A program made the translations under genes and the position numbers. This document shows, piece by piece, positions 17,362 through 25,829 of a stretch of 64,000 bases of DNA; position 1 is the stretch's first letter; each line of letters starts with the position of its first letter. The stretch is from Alistipes sp. (GTDB lineage: Bacteria > Bacteroidota > Bacteroidia > Bacteroidales > Rikenellaceae). The stretch is from assembly GCA_017379015.1 (NCBI GenBank), contig JAFNXN010000005.1, forward strand, positions 62,001 to 126,000. Direction: 5' to 3'. The notes beneath the pieces are model-generated. The model saw nothing but the letters and a program-made list of their open reading frames with translations. It did no database searches and was not told the origin of the DNA.

Positions 17362-19764
17362 ATGGCAGAGAATAACGAGAATAACATCGAGTTAAAGGAG
17401 GTACGATTTACACTGATGGACTTACTCCATCTCGTGCTATCGAACTGGTATTGGTTTATTCTGACAACCATCCTATGCATCATGGTTGCATGGCTGTACC
17501 TGCGTAGAACAGAGCCAGTATTTCAGCGCACAGCAACGGTACTCGTTAAGGACTCGCGCAAGGGCTCTAGTGCCGAGGTTACAGCGTTCAACGACCTGAT
17601 GGGAGGCATCGGACGTCGTTCGGTAGATAATGAGGTATACATCCTCCAGTCGCGCCGCCTCATGGAGAAGGTAGTCTTGGAGCACGACCTGATGACACGC
17701 TACACCATCAAGGGTCGCATACGCACCTCAGACATCTACGGTCGCACACCTGCAATAGTTAAGTTTGTGGATAACAACTCGTTGGTCAAGGGATCGTTTA
17801 AGTTTAACCTCATCGGTCAAAACAAGGTTAAGCTAAGCGAGTTTAACGACAACAACTTCTCGACAACAGCAACCCTAGGCGACACCATTGCAACACCGCT
17901 TGGCAAGCTGGTGGTGATCGCTACACCCTATTCTGAGAAGTATGGCGACGAGGATATATACGTATCACGTAACTCGCTGAATAACACCGTAGAGTCATAC
18001 CGAAAGAGACTAAGATGCGAGATTACCAATAAGATGGCATCGGTGATAACCCTCACCATGGCTGACGTAGTGCCCAAGCGTGCCGAGGATGTGATCAACG
18101 GCATCATCGAGGCATACAACGCAGATGCTATCGAGGACAAGAGAGCTATCTCGGACCTCACAAAGCAATTTATCGACGATCGACTTATCACGCTCAGCGA
18201 AGAGCTTAACAATGCCGATAACGATATTGCCACATTCAAAAAGGATAACCAGCTCTACAGCCTAAGCAACCAGGCGATGCTCGGCGCGCAGGAGATCCAA
18301 GATCTCAAGAAGCAGGAGCTATCGCTCGAAGCAAATCTCGAGATGGCAAAGTACATCCTTGACTACATGCTTAATAGCGATGAGCTGAGCCTCATTCCTG
18401 CATCGACAGTTGCCATGAGTGGAGCTTCGGCAGCACTAGCATCGCAGATAGACCATTACAACAGCAACCTCTTGGAGTACAAGCGACTACTCAGCGAGAC
18501 TTCAGAGAGCAACCCATCGATCATCGAGCTAGGCGCGCAGCTAAATGCCGTGCGCGACGTGATCATAGGTTCGCTACACTCGCATATCGACGGTCTAAAG
18601 CTCCAGGTGGACAACGTCACACGCGAGCATAGACTTGCCGATGCACGTCTTGAGCAGACACCATCAAAGGAGAAGGAGTTGCTATCGAAGACACGCCAGC
18701 AGAAGGTAAAGGAGGAGCTATACATCTACCTTCTTACCAAACTTGAGGAGAATGCCCTCACGGGAGCTACTGCCGAGAGCAATGCCCGCGTAATCGACTT
18801 TGCTTACGGTGCCGACCGCCCTATCAGCCCTCGAAAATCGATGATCTACCTCGTAGCACTCATGCTGGGCTGTGCAATACCATTTGCAATCCTCTATCTT
18901 CGCGAGGTGCTCAACAACACCGTACGTTCGCGTCGCGACCTTGAGGATGTCATCACCGCCCCATTCCTTGGCGACATTCCACTATCGGACTCAAAGAGCG
19001 TGGGTGCTGTGCAGGTTAAGGAGGATGGTCGCGACATGCTCTCAGAGTCGTTCCGCATGCTACGCACCAACCTCAGCTTCATGTCGGTAAATCGACCTAT
19101 AAACGTGATTATGCTCACCTCGTCGATACCACATAGCGGAAAGACCTTCGTGTCGACAAACCTCGCAGCAATACTCGCAACATCGTCTAAGCGTGTGCTG
19201 CTCTTCGACATGGACCTTCGTCGTCGCACGCTGACAAAGATCCTCGGACACCGCAACGACCGTCGTGGCCTCACGTCGTACCTCAGCGGCAAGATAAACT
19301 CTGCCGATGAGATCATATCACAGTCCGACATCGATCCACGTCTTGATGTGATATATGCTGGTCCTCAGCCACCTAACCCTGCTGAGATGCTTATGTCGCA
19401 GCGCATGGACGACCTCATGCAGGAGCTTCGTCGACGCTACGACTACATCATCATCGACAGCGTGCCAGCGATGGCTGTTGCCGATGCGATGATCACCGAT
19501 CGCCTCGTAGACCTCACAGTGTACGTGGTGCGACAGGGCAACCTGGATCGTCGCCAGCTACCCGACATCGAGTACTTGCACCAGTCTAAGAAGTTCCACA
19601 ATATGTGCGTGATCCTCAACGGCGTTACCTACGCTAAACGCACATACGGCTACGGATATGGTTATGGCTATGGCTACGGTTATGGCTACGGAAACGACGA
19701 GGAGAAGTCGGCATGGAACAAGCGTATTCATAAGGTTGCTAAACTATTTAGAAAGAGAGAGTAA
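17362..19764 (+). CDS. Wzc-like chain-length determinant and tyrosine autokinase
   Basis: 800 residues. An N-terminal Wzz domain with a first membrane helix (about 30-50), a long periplasmic helical region and GNVR segment, a second membrane helix (about 490-512), and a cytoplasmic BY-kinase. Walker A is SSIPHSGKTFVS, Walker A' is VLLFDMDLRRR and Walker B is YIIIDSVPAM. The C-terminal tail carries eight consecutive Tyr-Gly pairs (residues 762-777, bases 19645-19692) and then a basic end (WNKRIHKVAKLFRKRE). Tyrosine clusters here are the autophosphorylation sites that control polymer length. It pairs with the upstream Wza-like lipoprotein. Confidence 0.94.
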   Translation: MAENNENNIELKEVRFTLMDLLHLVLSNWYWFILTTILCIMVAWLYLRRTEPVFQRTATVLVKDSRKGSSAEVTAFNDLMGGIGRRSVDNEVYILQSRRLMEKVVLEHDLMTRYTIKGRIRTSDIYGRTPAIVKFVDNNSLVKGSFKFNLIGQNKVKLSEFNDNNFSTTATLGDTIATPLGKLVVIATPYSEKYGDEDIYVSRNSLNNTVESYRKRLRCEITNKMASVITLTMADVVPKRAEDVINGIIEAYNADAIEDKRAISDLTKQFIDDRLITLSEELNNADNDIATFKKDNQLYSLSNQAMLGAQEIQDLKKQELSLEANLEMAKYILDYMLNSDELSLIPASTVAMSGASAALASQIDHYNSNLLEYKRLLSETSESNPSIIELGAQLNAVRDVIIGSLHSHIDGLKLQVDNVTREHRLADARLEQTPSKEKELLSKTRQQKVKEELYIYLLTKLEENALTGATAESNARVIDFAYGADRPISPRKSMIYLVALMLGCAIPFAILYLREVLNNTVRSRRDLEDVITAPFLGDIPLSDSKSVGAVQVKEDGRDMLSESFRMLRTNLSFMSVNRPINVIMLTSSIPHSGKTFVSTNLAAILATSSKRVLLFDMDLRRRTLTKILGHRNDRRGLTSYLSGKINSADEIISQSDIDPRLDVIYAGPQPPNPAEMLMSQRMDDLMQELRRRYDYIIIDSVPAMAVADAMITDRLVDLTVYVVRQGNLDRRQLPDIEYLHQSKKFHNMCVILNGVTYAKRTYGYGYGYGYGYGYGYGNDEEKSAWNKRIHKVAKLFRKRE

Positions 19765-19766
19765 CA

Positions 19767-20159
19767 GTGGCTAAGAGAGATACCAAGATAATAGCTGTCG
19801 ACTTCGACGGCACATGCGTAGAGCACGAATACCCTAGCGTTGGACTCGACGTTGAGGGTGCTGTGTCGACACTGCGCGACCTTGTGAACGAGGGGCACAA
19901 GCTAATACTATATAGCATGCGCTCGGGAGATAAGCTCGAGGCTGCCACAAAGTGGTTCAAGAGCCGCAAGATTGAGCTCTGGGGCGTGAACGAAAACCCC
20001 GAGCAGAGGGAGTGGACCTCATCGCCCAAGGTGCATGCCGACATCTATATTGACGACTCGGCACTCGGCTGCCCCATAATGTTTATCGACGGCGTACGCC
20101 GACCCGTGGTCAACTGGTCAAAGGTGCGCGCCCAACTCGAATACGACGGGGTGTTGTAA
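19767..20159 (+). CDS. Small HAD-superfamily hydrolase
   Basis: 130 residues starting at GTG 19767, two bases after the kinase stop; no ATG gives the full N-terminal strand. HAD motif I is DFDGT (nucleophile D12, general acid D14), motif II is probably YSMRS, and the motif IV acidic pair is YIDD. There is no large cap domain. Its family generally removes phosphate from small metabolites or sugars. Tight linkage to the kinase suggests a role in polysaccharide metabolism, but the substrate cannot be read from sequence. Confidence 0.85.
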   Translation: MAKRDTKIIAVDFDGTCVEHEYPSVGLDVEGAVSTLRDLVNEGHKLILYSMRSGDKLEAATKWFKSRKIELWGVNENPEQREWTSSPKVHADIYIDDSALGCPIMFIDGVRRPVVNWSKVRAQLEYDGVL

Positions 20160-20226
20160 TAACACCTAGAGCGACCCTGGTGCGACATTATGGATCAAAC
20201 AAAGACTGGGAGATATAGCGTTATGT

Positions 20227-20269
20227 AGGGAGATTAGGGAGATTAGGGAGATTAGAGAGATTAGAGGGA
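20227..20269. repeat. 9-bp tandem repeat, unit GGGAGATTA
   Basis: About five head-to-tail copies of a 9-mer (AGGGAGATT and variants AGAGAGATT, AGAGGGATT) just after the export genes. The same degenerate unit recurs at 56.65-56.79 kb. It is non-coding and lies directly before a terminator. Confidence 0.85.
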
Positions 20270-20280
20270 TTGGATGAATT

Positions 20281-20316
20281 AAGGAGATTAAGGTTTTGAG
20301 CCTTGATCTCCTTTTT
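20281..20316 (+). terminator. Terminator after the polysaccharide export operon
   Basis: Stem AAGGAGATTAAGG paired with CCTTGATCTCCTT around a 7-nt loop, followed by TTT. The 690-bp gap 20160-20847 contains this terminator, the 9-bp repeats, the RNA candidate below and about 200 bp (20320-20520) with nothing recognisable. Confidence 0.75.
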
Positions 20317-20526
20317 CATTTATCATTGAGTGTCTAATTGTCATCCTCTTGAGCTACTCTTCGCTACTCTTTAGCTTGCCTTATACGGACAAGGGCACTA
20401 TCATCAAGCTTCACACGCCCCATGATAAGACTCAAAAAAAGCCTACCGTCAAACTTGTACACCACAAATCACGACCTTATCCATCAAGATAGAGATACAG
20501 TACAAAATAAATAATAGGCATTCATT

Positions 20527-20557
20527 GGAATTGTAAAAAATAATTTATACTTTTGTA
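20527..20557 (+). promoter_or_regulatory. Promoter of the rod-shaped RNA candidate
   Basis: TTG at 20527-20529 and TACTTTTG at 20550-20557, 20-bp spacing, matching TTG-N20-TAnnTTTG. Transcription would begin at about 20563. Confidence 0.6.
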
Positions 20558-20563
20558 GTAACG

Positions 20564-20799
20564 AGAGCAATTCTCGACTATACATATTATTGATGAAAGT
20601 GTATTAGCTTTTATCCTTGAACGAAAATGTGGAAGTTTTCAGAACACAGGGAGAGCAACACACTCGTCACTTCGTATTGCTAGGTCTGGGGCGATTCTTG
20701 CCATATGCTCAATACGGGTGTGGGGTATTGTTTATTTGTGTTCAGGTCTTTCCACAACCTTCGTTCAGATAAACTAATCATCTCCACACTTTCTTTTTT
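20564..20799 (+). ncRNA. Long rod-shaped non-coding RNA, 6S RNA candidate
   Basis: No coding frame. A 5' hairpin (CGAGA/TCTCG, 20564-20578) is followed by an almost continuous long-range helix. The paired segments are GAAAGTGT (20597) with ACACTTTC (20786); ATTAG..TTTATC with GATAAACTAAT; TGAACGAA (20620) with TTCGTTCA (20760); TGTGGAAG with CTTTCCACA; GAACACA with TGTGTTC; and an inner CGTATTG with CAATACG. A run of six T follows the outer stem at 20794-20799, as in an intrinsic terminator. A single 200-nt rod with internal loops, its own promoter and a U-tail is the architecture of 6S RNA, which sequesters RNA polymerase. A structured 5' leader of the next gene is the alternative. Confidence 0.55.
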
Positions 20800-20847
20800 A
20801 GATACTTCCGCATAGGAGATGCTACGGGACGCAAACTTTTTACAACT

Positions 20848-21876
20848 ATGAAGACAAGAAACATCTTGTGGATGGCACTTGCTGTGGCAACGGGTATTGT
20901 TGCATGCGAGAAGGAGGTTAATGAGCCACAAAAGCCTATTGACGGCGAGAAAATCTACACCGTGTCATTCGATCTTGGTGGCGAGATTGATGTTACACAA
21001 AATCCACTAACACGCTTCACAACCGACGACAGAGATCTATATGGTATTGAGGTATCGTACGAGGGCGGCAGATACGCCTACGGTCTCTTTGATGACCTCT
21101 CAAATGCAAAATTGGATCTTTCGAGTGCTCACAAATACGAATTTAGAGTACTATGCATTGATGATGGTAAGGATAAGATTAAGCGTGATACACTTATATT
21201 TGCAAACGACATCTACTATATAGGATACAATAGCCCTTTTAACGGCTACAATCTTCTACCCAACGGAAAGATTGAGAATAGAATTACCCCAGTAATGAAT
21301 GAGTTTGTTGTTGCCACTAATAGACATTTTTATAATCTACAATCCACTCCATATCATCTAAGTGACAACAGTCTTCACTATCACGCTCCAAACTTAGATG
21401 TCTATCATGGTAGATTACAGAATTTCACACCAACAGAGGAGAATCAGAATGTCCAGATACATCTAAAGCGAATGGTGTACGGTCTAAAGATTGAGATTGG
21501 AGATTTCTTTACAGAGGGTGTAATCGTAGCTGACCTCGGCGACAATGAACGGTATGAGATAACTCCAGAGAACCCAACAATAGAGGAAATATTCGCTTAC
21601 TGTCATAGAGATGAATGGTACAATATAAATGATTTATCAGAGGCATGTTCGGATAGAGATATCAACTTCTCATGGACAAAAGAGGATGGAAGCAGCGTCA
21701 ATTGGAAGACTATCCGTGTTAGATTCAATCGACTAAGACAGACTGTCGTAAAGCTTGACCTATATGAGAGTCAACCTAATAGTGGCATAGATCTTCGCTA
21801 TGAGGATATCGAGTTTGAGAATGACTATACGACATATATTCATGGTGATGAGGAGACTGACTTTAACTGGAAATAG
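20848..21876 (+). CDS. Uncharacterised lipoprotein, possibly fimbrillin-like
   Basis: 342 residues with a lipoprotein leader (ATGIVAC at the cleavage site). The rest is acidic and beta-rich. Features such as the YTVSFDLGG start and a central strand-rich region with IHLKRMVYGLKIEI loosely resemble Bacteroidetes fimbrillin-type or FimB-like proteins, where a similar arginine or lysine-rich strand follows an acidic loop. I do not recognise a firm family. It is more A+T-rich than its neighbours. It is monocistronic between the RNA candidate and a strong terminator. Transcription could read through from the RNA promoter or begin nearby; no clear second promoter was seen. Confidence 0.85.
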   Translation: MKTRNILWMALAVATGIVACEKEVNEPQKPIDGEKIYTVSFDLGGEIDVTQNPLTRFTTDDRDLYGIEVSYEGGRYAYGLFDDLSNAKLDLSSAHKYEFRVLCIDDGKDKIKRDTLIFANDIYYIGYNSPFNGYNLLPNGKIENRITPVMNEFVVATNRHFYNLQSTPYHLSDNSLHYHAPNLDVYHGRLQNFTPTEENQNVQIHLKRMVYGLKIEIGDFFTEGVIVADLGDNERYEITPENPTIEEIFAYCHRDEWYNINDLSEACSDRDINFSWTKEDGSSVNWKTIRVRFNRLRQTVVKLDLYESQPNSGIDLRYEDIEFENDYTTYIHGDEETDFNWK

Positions 21877-21895
21877 TTATAGGTAACACCCAACA

Positions 21896-21941
21896 AAAAG
21901 CCCGAACAAGACACCTCAAAGGTGCTCGTTCGGGCTTTTTT
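21896..21941 (+). terminator. Bidirectional terminator
   Basis: AAAAAGCCCGAAC paired with GTTCGGGCTTTTT with an inner ACCT/AGGT stem. It has A-runs and T-runs on both sides and separates the convergent lipoprotein and transglycosylase genes. Confidence 0.9.
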
Positions 21942-22013
21942 GTGTGATAGGCAAACCTTGTTACCAGGGAGCATCAGATGCACATGCGGCACGAATACTC
22001 GCTCTTAGGAGTG

Positions 22014-22772
22014 CTACCAGGCAATCTCGCAATAGTGCTTATACTTGCTCATGGCAAGCTCAACAAATCCCAATGTCTCACGGCTACCAGAAAATCTTCC
22101 AGCCTTAACCTCACGACGTGTGTAGTACTGAGGATCAGACTTAAGTCTGAGGTAGTTGCTAACAACTGCCCATGAGTTAGGGTTAGCACCATCCGCCTTA
22201 GCTAAGCGGCGCGCATCCTGAACATGGCCCACACCAGCATTATAGCTCGCCAAGATGATGCTTAGTCGATCGTACTCGGGAGTAGTCTCCGGAATACGCA
22301 ACATATTCTCAAACTCGGTGAGCAGACGACACGCAAGACGAACATTGGTCTCGGTGTTGTAGATGTGGCTCACAGGAACCTTAAAATGGCGGGCAACGAC
22401 AGGCATAACCTGCATAAGACCTGCTGCGCCACGCTTGGATACCAATCCCTCCTTGAAGCGTGACTCACAATAGGCAATGGCACTCATAAAGCGCCAATCG
22501 TGACCCGACTCCTCGCCGATTCTCTTCATCAGAGTATCGAACTTTGAAATCTGCTGCGGCAGCTTAACCGTCTCGGCAATCTGCTCGCTCTCTAAGCTGG
22601 GTTGCAATGCCAACGTGTCGGCATCTTCGGTTGTCATCTCCTGATCGCTCTCGACACCTGCCAAGGGCTCTTCAACAAATTGTGCAGGGGCTGCAACGAT
22701 GCTACCCAACGATGATTCCAACCCTACCAAAACTACGAGGGATAGAATCACAAAAAATACTCTTTTTAACAT
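22014..22772 (-). CDS. Lytic murein transglycosylase (SLT domain)
   Basis: 252 residues. N-terminal hydrophobic signal/anchor (1-28), an acidic low-complexity stretch (30-75), then an SLT (goose-lysozyme-like) domain. Catalytic glutamate E103 is in CESRF. GLMQVMP and the ASYNAG motif complete the signature, and the domain is shorter than in MltF, with no solute-binding part. It should cleave glycan strands of peptidoglycan in the periplasm with formation of 1,6-anhydromuramic acid. Third gene of a minus-strand run after the phosphatidylserine synthase and the porin-like protein, 44 bp downstream of the latter. Confidence 0.92.
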   Translation of the reverse strand: MLKRVFFVILSLVVLVGLESSLGSIVAAPAQFVEEPLAGVESDQEMTTEDADTLALQPSLESEQIAETVKLPQQISKFDTLMKRIGEESGHDWRFMSAIAYCESRFKEGLVSKRGAAGLMQVMPVVARHFKVPVSHIYNTETNVRLACRLLTEFENMLRIPETTPEYDRLSIILASYNAGVGHVQDARRLAKADGANPNSWAVVSNYLRLKSDPQYYTRREVKAGRFSGSRETLGFVELAMSKYKHYCEIAW

Positions 22773-22816
22773 TGTTTGGTGTTTTGTGGGCTGCTATACG
22801 AGCACAAAACACGCCA

Positions 22817-24964
22817 TTAGTCGTAGAACGACCACGAGATACCCACCTTAAACATTCTTGGGTTTAGCGGATAGAGAGCCGTCTGGAACGCCTCGCCATT
22901 GCCGATTAGACCCTGGTTCAAATGCTGATACTTAAGAAGGATACGCATGCGCTTCCATTTTGCCGATACAAAGGCATCGAGATAGGGATAGTTACCCACC
23001 CTAACATCGCGCTGATTGTAGAATACCGAGAGCGCAGGATTGTAGCCTGGGGCATAGTACGACGTATTATATCTGCCGTCGATACCAACCTGCACTCGCA
23101 ACACATCGCGCTTTACCCAGAACTCGTAGTAGTACGATAGGTAGGCACTGAATGTGGGTACTGGAAGGACACTCTCATTGGACGTGATTTGCACCAATGC
23201 CCTATGATCCAGATGGAATCCCGCTAAGCGGAAATCCTTGCGAGCATACAAACTCGTGATGCTAACTGTACCATCGTACTGCTGCGGACGGCAATCCGCA
23301 CCATAGTAGATGGTATTGGCAAGCACTCCCTGCCAAAATCCCAACTCCAGAGCGATGCTCGGAACTGAGAAGTTAATCTCGAAACGAGTTTCAGACTCCT
23401 TGTCGAAGGAGTTAAACCACACATAGTGGTTTGAGAATAGACTCTCCTGCCAGTAGCCTGGCGTGCGGAGCTCCTGACGGAACTTACCACTGAGAATCAG
23501 GGGACGTTCATTGATGAAGGCCCTGAGAGTGATGTTTCCACCCACAGAGAGATCACCACCACGATAGCCCGAGGGGTAGTACTTGGCATCGACACCCCAC
23601 TCTGCATATCGTTTAATCATACCGCCCGTCGCACCATATACATACCACGACGTACGTTTATCGCGAGTCATCTTACCCTTAACATAGTCCTCAAGACGGA
23701 GATAGGAGTAGGTGTGAAGATCAAGACCCACACCACCATCTATGGTCGAGATAGCACCATCACGGTCCCAAGGCTGAAGCTGGATAAAGACTCTATTTGA
23801 GAGCAGCGTCTCGCTAATCGAGTCGCGCGTAGTTGTTGGATTAATAAACCAGTCGTCATAGTAGCTATGCTCCGTACGGATATAGTTACCCTTGTCGTCA
23901 TGGTCGCCACGCTCGTTGGTGTACGTTGCGCGCTTATCGGAATAGACCTTTGACCAACGGTTATACTCGATCTGATGTCCGACGTAGAGTGCCGAGAGGT
24001 CGGCAAGCGAGAAGTCGTACTCCGTAACGCGCTGCAAAGGAATAGCATAGGCCTGCTTGACAAAGAAGCCATGGTTACGATAGAGGTTATGCGCCTCGGA
24101 TGTCGCAAGTCGCATAGGCACACCCGAAGGCATCTCGAACGTTGTATCGGCAATAGCCCACTTGCCAACAACACCACCATTCTCGCGAGCATCTATCTTG
24201 TTATTCATAAAGGCTGCGTGTATCGAGTAGCGTTTGCCCGTGTGAGCTACGCCCAGCGACAGGGCATGGTTCTTCGTACGCTGCCAGTCGTACTGTCCCA
24301 TGGTGCTACGCGCCTTATAGCTGATGTTAGCCGAGGTCGAGGGGTTGATATTCTGCGAGTGGACCAACTCGAAGTGCTCCTCGCGGTAACGCTTCTGTCC
24401 CGACTCTAGGTATGTTGCATTGGTGATGGGTTGCTTAGCATTGTAGAATGGGACATTATCAAGACGTGCCGTGTAGGCATCGTAACTACGTGCGAATGTG
24501 AAATCTTTGTCTTGGCGACGATCGAAATAGTTTATCGGCTGTGACGACTGACCGAGGCCTCCGAGAGCCATATCTCCAACTCCCTTACGATAGAAGACAT
24601 AGTCGATACGCCAATCGGCAAGCGTAGTGTCGAGAGGTGAGATTGTCACACGGTTATAGTCACGATCTACCGACCACTTCCAGTTGGGCAGAGCACGCAC
24701 AGTATCGCTAAAGTAGTAGGACTCAAGGGCACGACGTGGACGCCTCTCCTTGGTATCCGTCGAGTCGGCCTGCTCCATACCCTGCTCTGCGTTCTCATCC
24801 ATCATAGCCTCGCTACCTGGGATTCCCACACCTACGCCAACACCCTGACCCTCACGCTGAGCACGAGCAATGCTAGCTGCATCGAGCTGTGCAGAGGAGC
24901 GTGCTGGCAACACAACGGCAACCGCAAGCAGGACAAGGGAGAGTATATAGCGTAACTTCAGCAT
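22817..24964 (-). CDS. Putative beta-barrel porin of Bacteroidetes
   Basis: 715 residues. Sec signal peptide ending ARSSAQ, a Gly-Val repeat (GQGVGVGVGIPG), an acidic linker, then a long series of alternating aromatic strands ending KVGISWSFYD with the terminal aromatic pattern of outer-membrane barrels. It matches the large Bacteroidetes putative porin family (the PF14121 type) that usually lies beside murein or lipid genes. Cargo is unknown. It starts 12 bp after the phosphatidylserine synthase stop, so the two are cotranscribed. Confidence 0.85.
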   Translation of the reverse strand: MLKLRYILSLVLLAVAVVLPARSSAQLDAASIARAQREGQGVGVGVGIPGSEAMMDENAEQGMEQADSTDTKERRPRRALESYYFSDTVRALPNWKWSVDRDYNRVTISPLDTTLADWRIDYVFYRKGVGDMALGGLGQSSQPINYFDRRQDKDFTFARSYDAYTARLDNVPFYNAKQPITNATYLESGQKRYREEHFELVHSQNINPSTSANISYKARSTMGQYDWQRTKNHALSLGVAHTGKRYSIHAAFMNNKIDARENGGVVGKWAIADTTFEMPSGVPMRLATSEAHNLYRNHGFFVKQAYAIPLQRVTEYDFSLADLSALYVGHQIEYNRWSKVYSDKRATYTNERGDHDDKGNYIRTEHSYYDDWFINPTTTRDSISETLLSNRVFIQLQPWDRDGAISTIDGGVGLDLHTYSYLRLEDYVKGKMTRDKRTSWYVYGATGGMIKRYAEWGVDAKYYPSGYRGGDLSVGGNITLRAFINERPLILSGKFRQELRTPGYWQESLFSNHYVWFNSFDKESETRFEINFSVPSIALELGFWQGVLANTIYYGADCRPQQYDGTVSITSLYARKDFRLAGFHLDHRALVQITSNESVLPVPTFSAYLSYYYEFWVKRDVLRVQVGIDGRYNTSYYAPGYNPALSVFYNQRDVRVGNYPYLDAFVSAKWKRMRILLKYQHLNQGLIGNGEAFQTALYPLNPRMFKVGISWSFYD

Positions 24965-24976
24965 CTGAAAAAAATA

Positions 24977-25711
24977 TTACTTTTTACTACCTCTACGACC
25001 AAATACCCAACGCACGGTAGAGAGGACGATATACAAAACGATGATCGCGACTACAGAGTATGTAGTGAAGAAGATAATTAGCAGCAGTGAGGCTAAAATA
25101 AAGCCATAACGCAACTCATTACCCTTGATCTTAAAACTCTTGAACTTGAGTGCCAGCATCCTAATTGGGCTAACCAGAAGCAGCGACATTGCCACCGAAA
25201 TTAGCAGCACATGCTCCTGATAGAGGCTAACATCGCCATTGAGATAGAGCACTGCAAGCGAGAGGAGCAACAAGGCATTTGCTGGGGTTGGAAGACCCTC
25301 AAACTCATCCGACTGCGAAGCATCGATATTGAACTTAGCAAGTCGCAGAGCCGAGAATGCTGCGATGATAAAGACCAGATAACCAAGCGGTTGCATAAAG
25401 TTCTGCGAGAGATCGTAGTAGCTTGTGGTGTTGGCATAAATATCATACATCACCACCGCTGGAGCAAGTCCAAACGAGATGTCATCGGCAAGCGAATCGA
25501 GCTGCACACCGAGAGGCGACTGCTGGTGGAGCAGGCGAGCCACCATGCCATCAAAGAAGTCGAACACAGCAGCTGCAATTATAAGCCATAGCGAGGTCTC
25601 GTAGGCATGATACTTGACAGCGAAGATAATCGCAACGGCACCAGCCACAAGATTGGCAAGTGTGAGCGCATTGGGTAGCGTGAAAAGCCTGATATTCTTA
25701 ACGTTATCCAT
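24977..25711 (-). CDS. pssA: CDP-diacylglycerol--serine O-phosphatidyltransferase
   Basis: 244 residues with several membrane helices. The CDP-alcohol phosphotransferase signature DG..AR...G...D...D is complete in DFFDGMVARL and PLGVQLDSLADD. The enzyme transfers a phosphatidyl group from CDP-diacylglycerol to serine at the inner membrane, the first step to phosphatidylethanolamine. The start ATG 25711 gives MDNVKNIRLFTLPNALTL, typical of the short Bacteroidetes form. It is divergent from manC, with overlapping promoters in the 118-bp gap. Confidence 0.93.
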   Translation of the reverse strand: MDNVKNIRLFTLPNALTLANLVAGAVAIIFAVKYHAYETSLWLIIAAAVFDFFDGMVARLLHQQSPLGVQLDSLADDISFGLAPAVVMYDIYANTTSYYDLSQNFMQPLGYLVFIIAAFSALRLAKFNIDASQSDEFEGLPTPANALLLLSLAVLYLNGDVSLYQEHVLLISVAMSLLLVSPIRMLALKFKSFKIKGNELRYGFILASLLLIIFFTTYSVVAIIVLYIVLSTVRWVFGRRGSKK

Positions 25712-25764
25712 TTTAAATCATGCTAAAATTATTCTACAAACCATCAAATAATGGGCATAATATT

Positions 25765-25794
25765 TTGCAAAGATACAAAAAAATTTTATCTTTG
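25765..25794. promoter_or_regulatory. Overlapping divergent promoters of manC and pssA
   Basis: For the plus gene: TTG 25765-25767, 19-bp spacer, TATCTTTG 25787-25794. On the minus strand TATCTTTG occurs at 25768-25775 (plus CAAAGATA), directly abutting the TTG of the plus promoter. RNA polymerase could not occupy both at once. Confidence 0.6.
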
Positions 25795-25829
25795 TGTAAA
25801 TTTGTAAAATTTAAACGGCAAAAAGAGTC

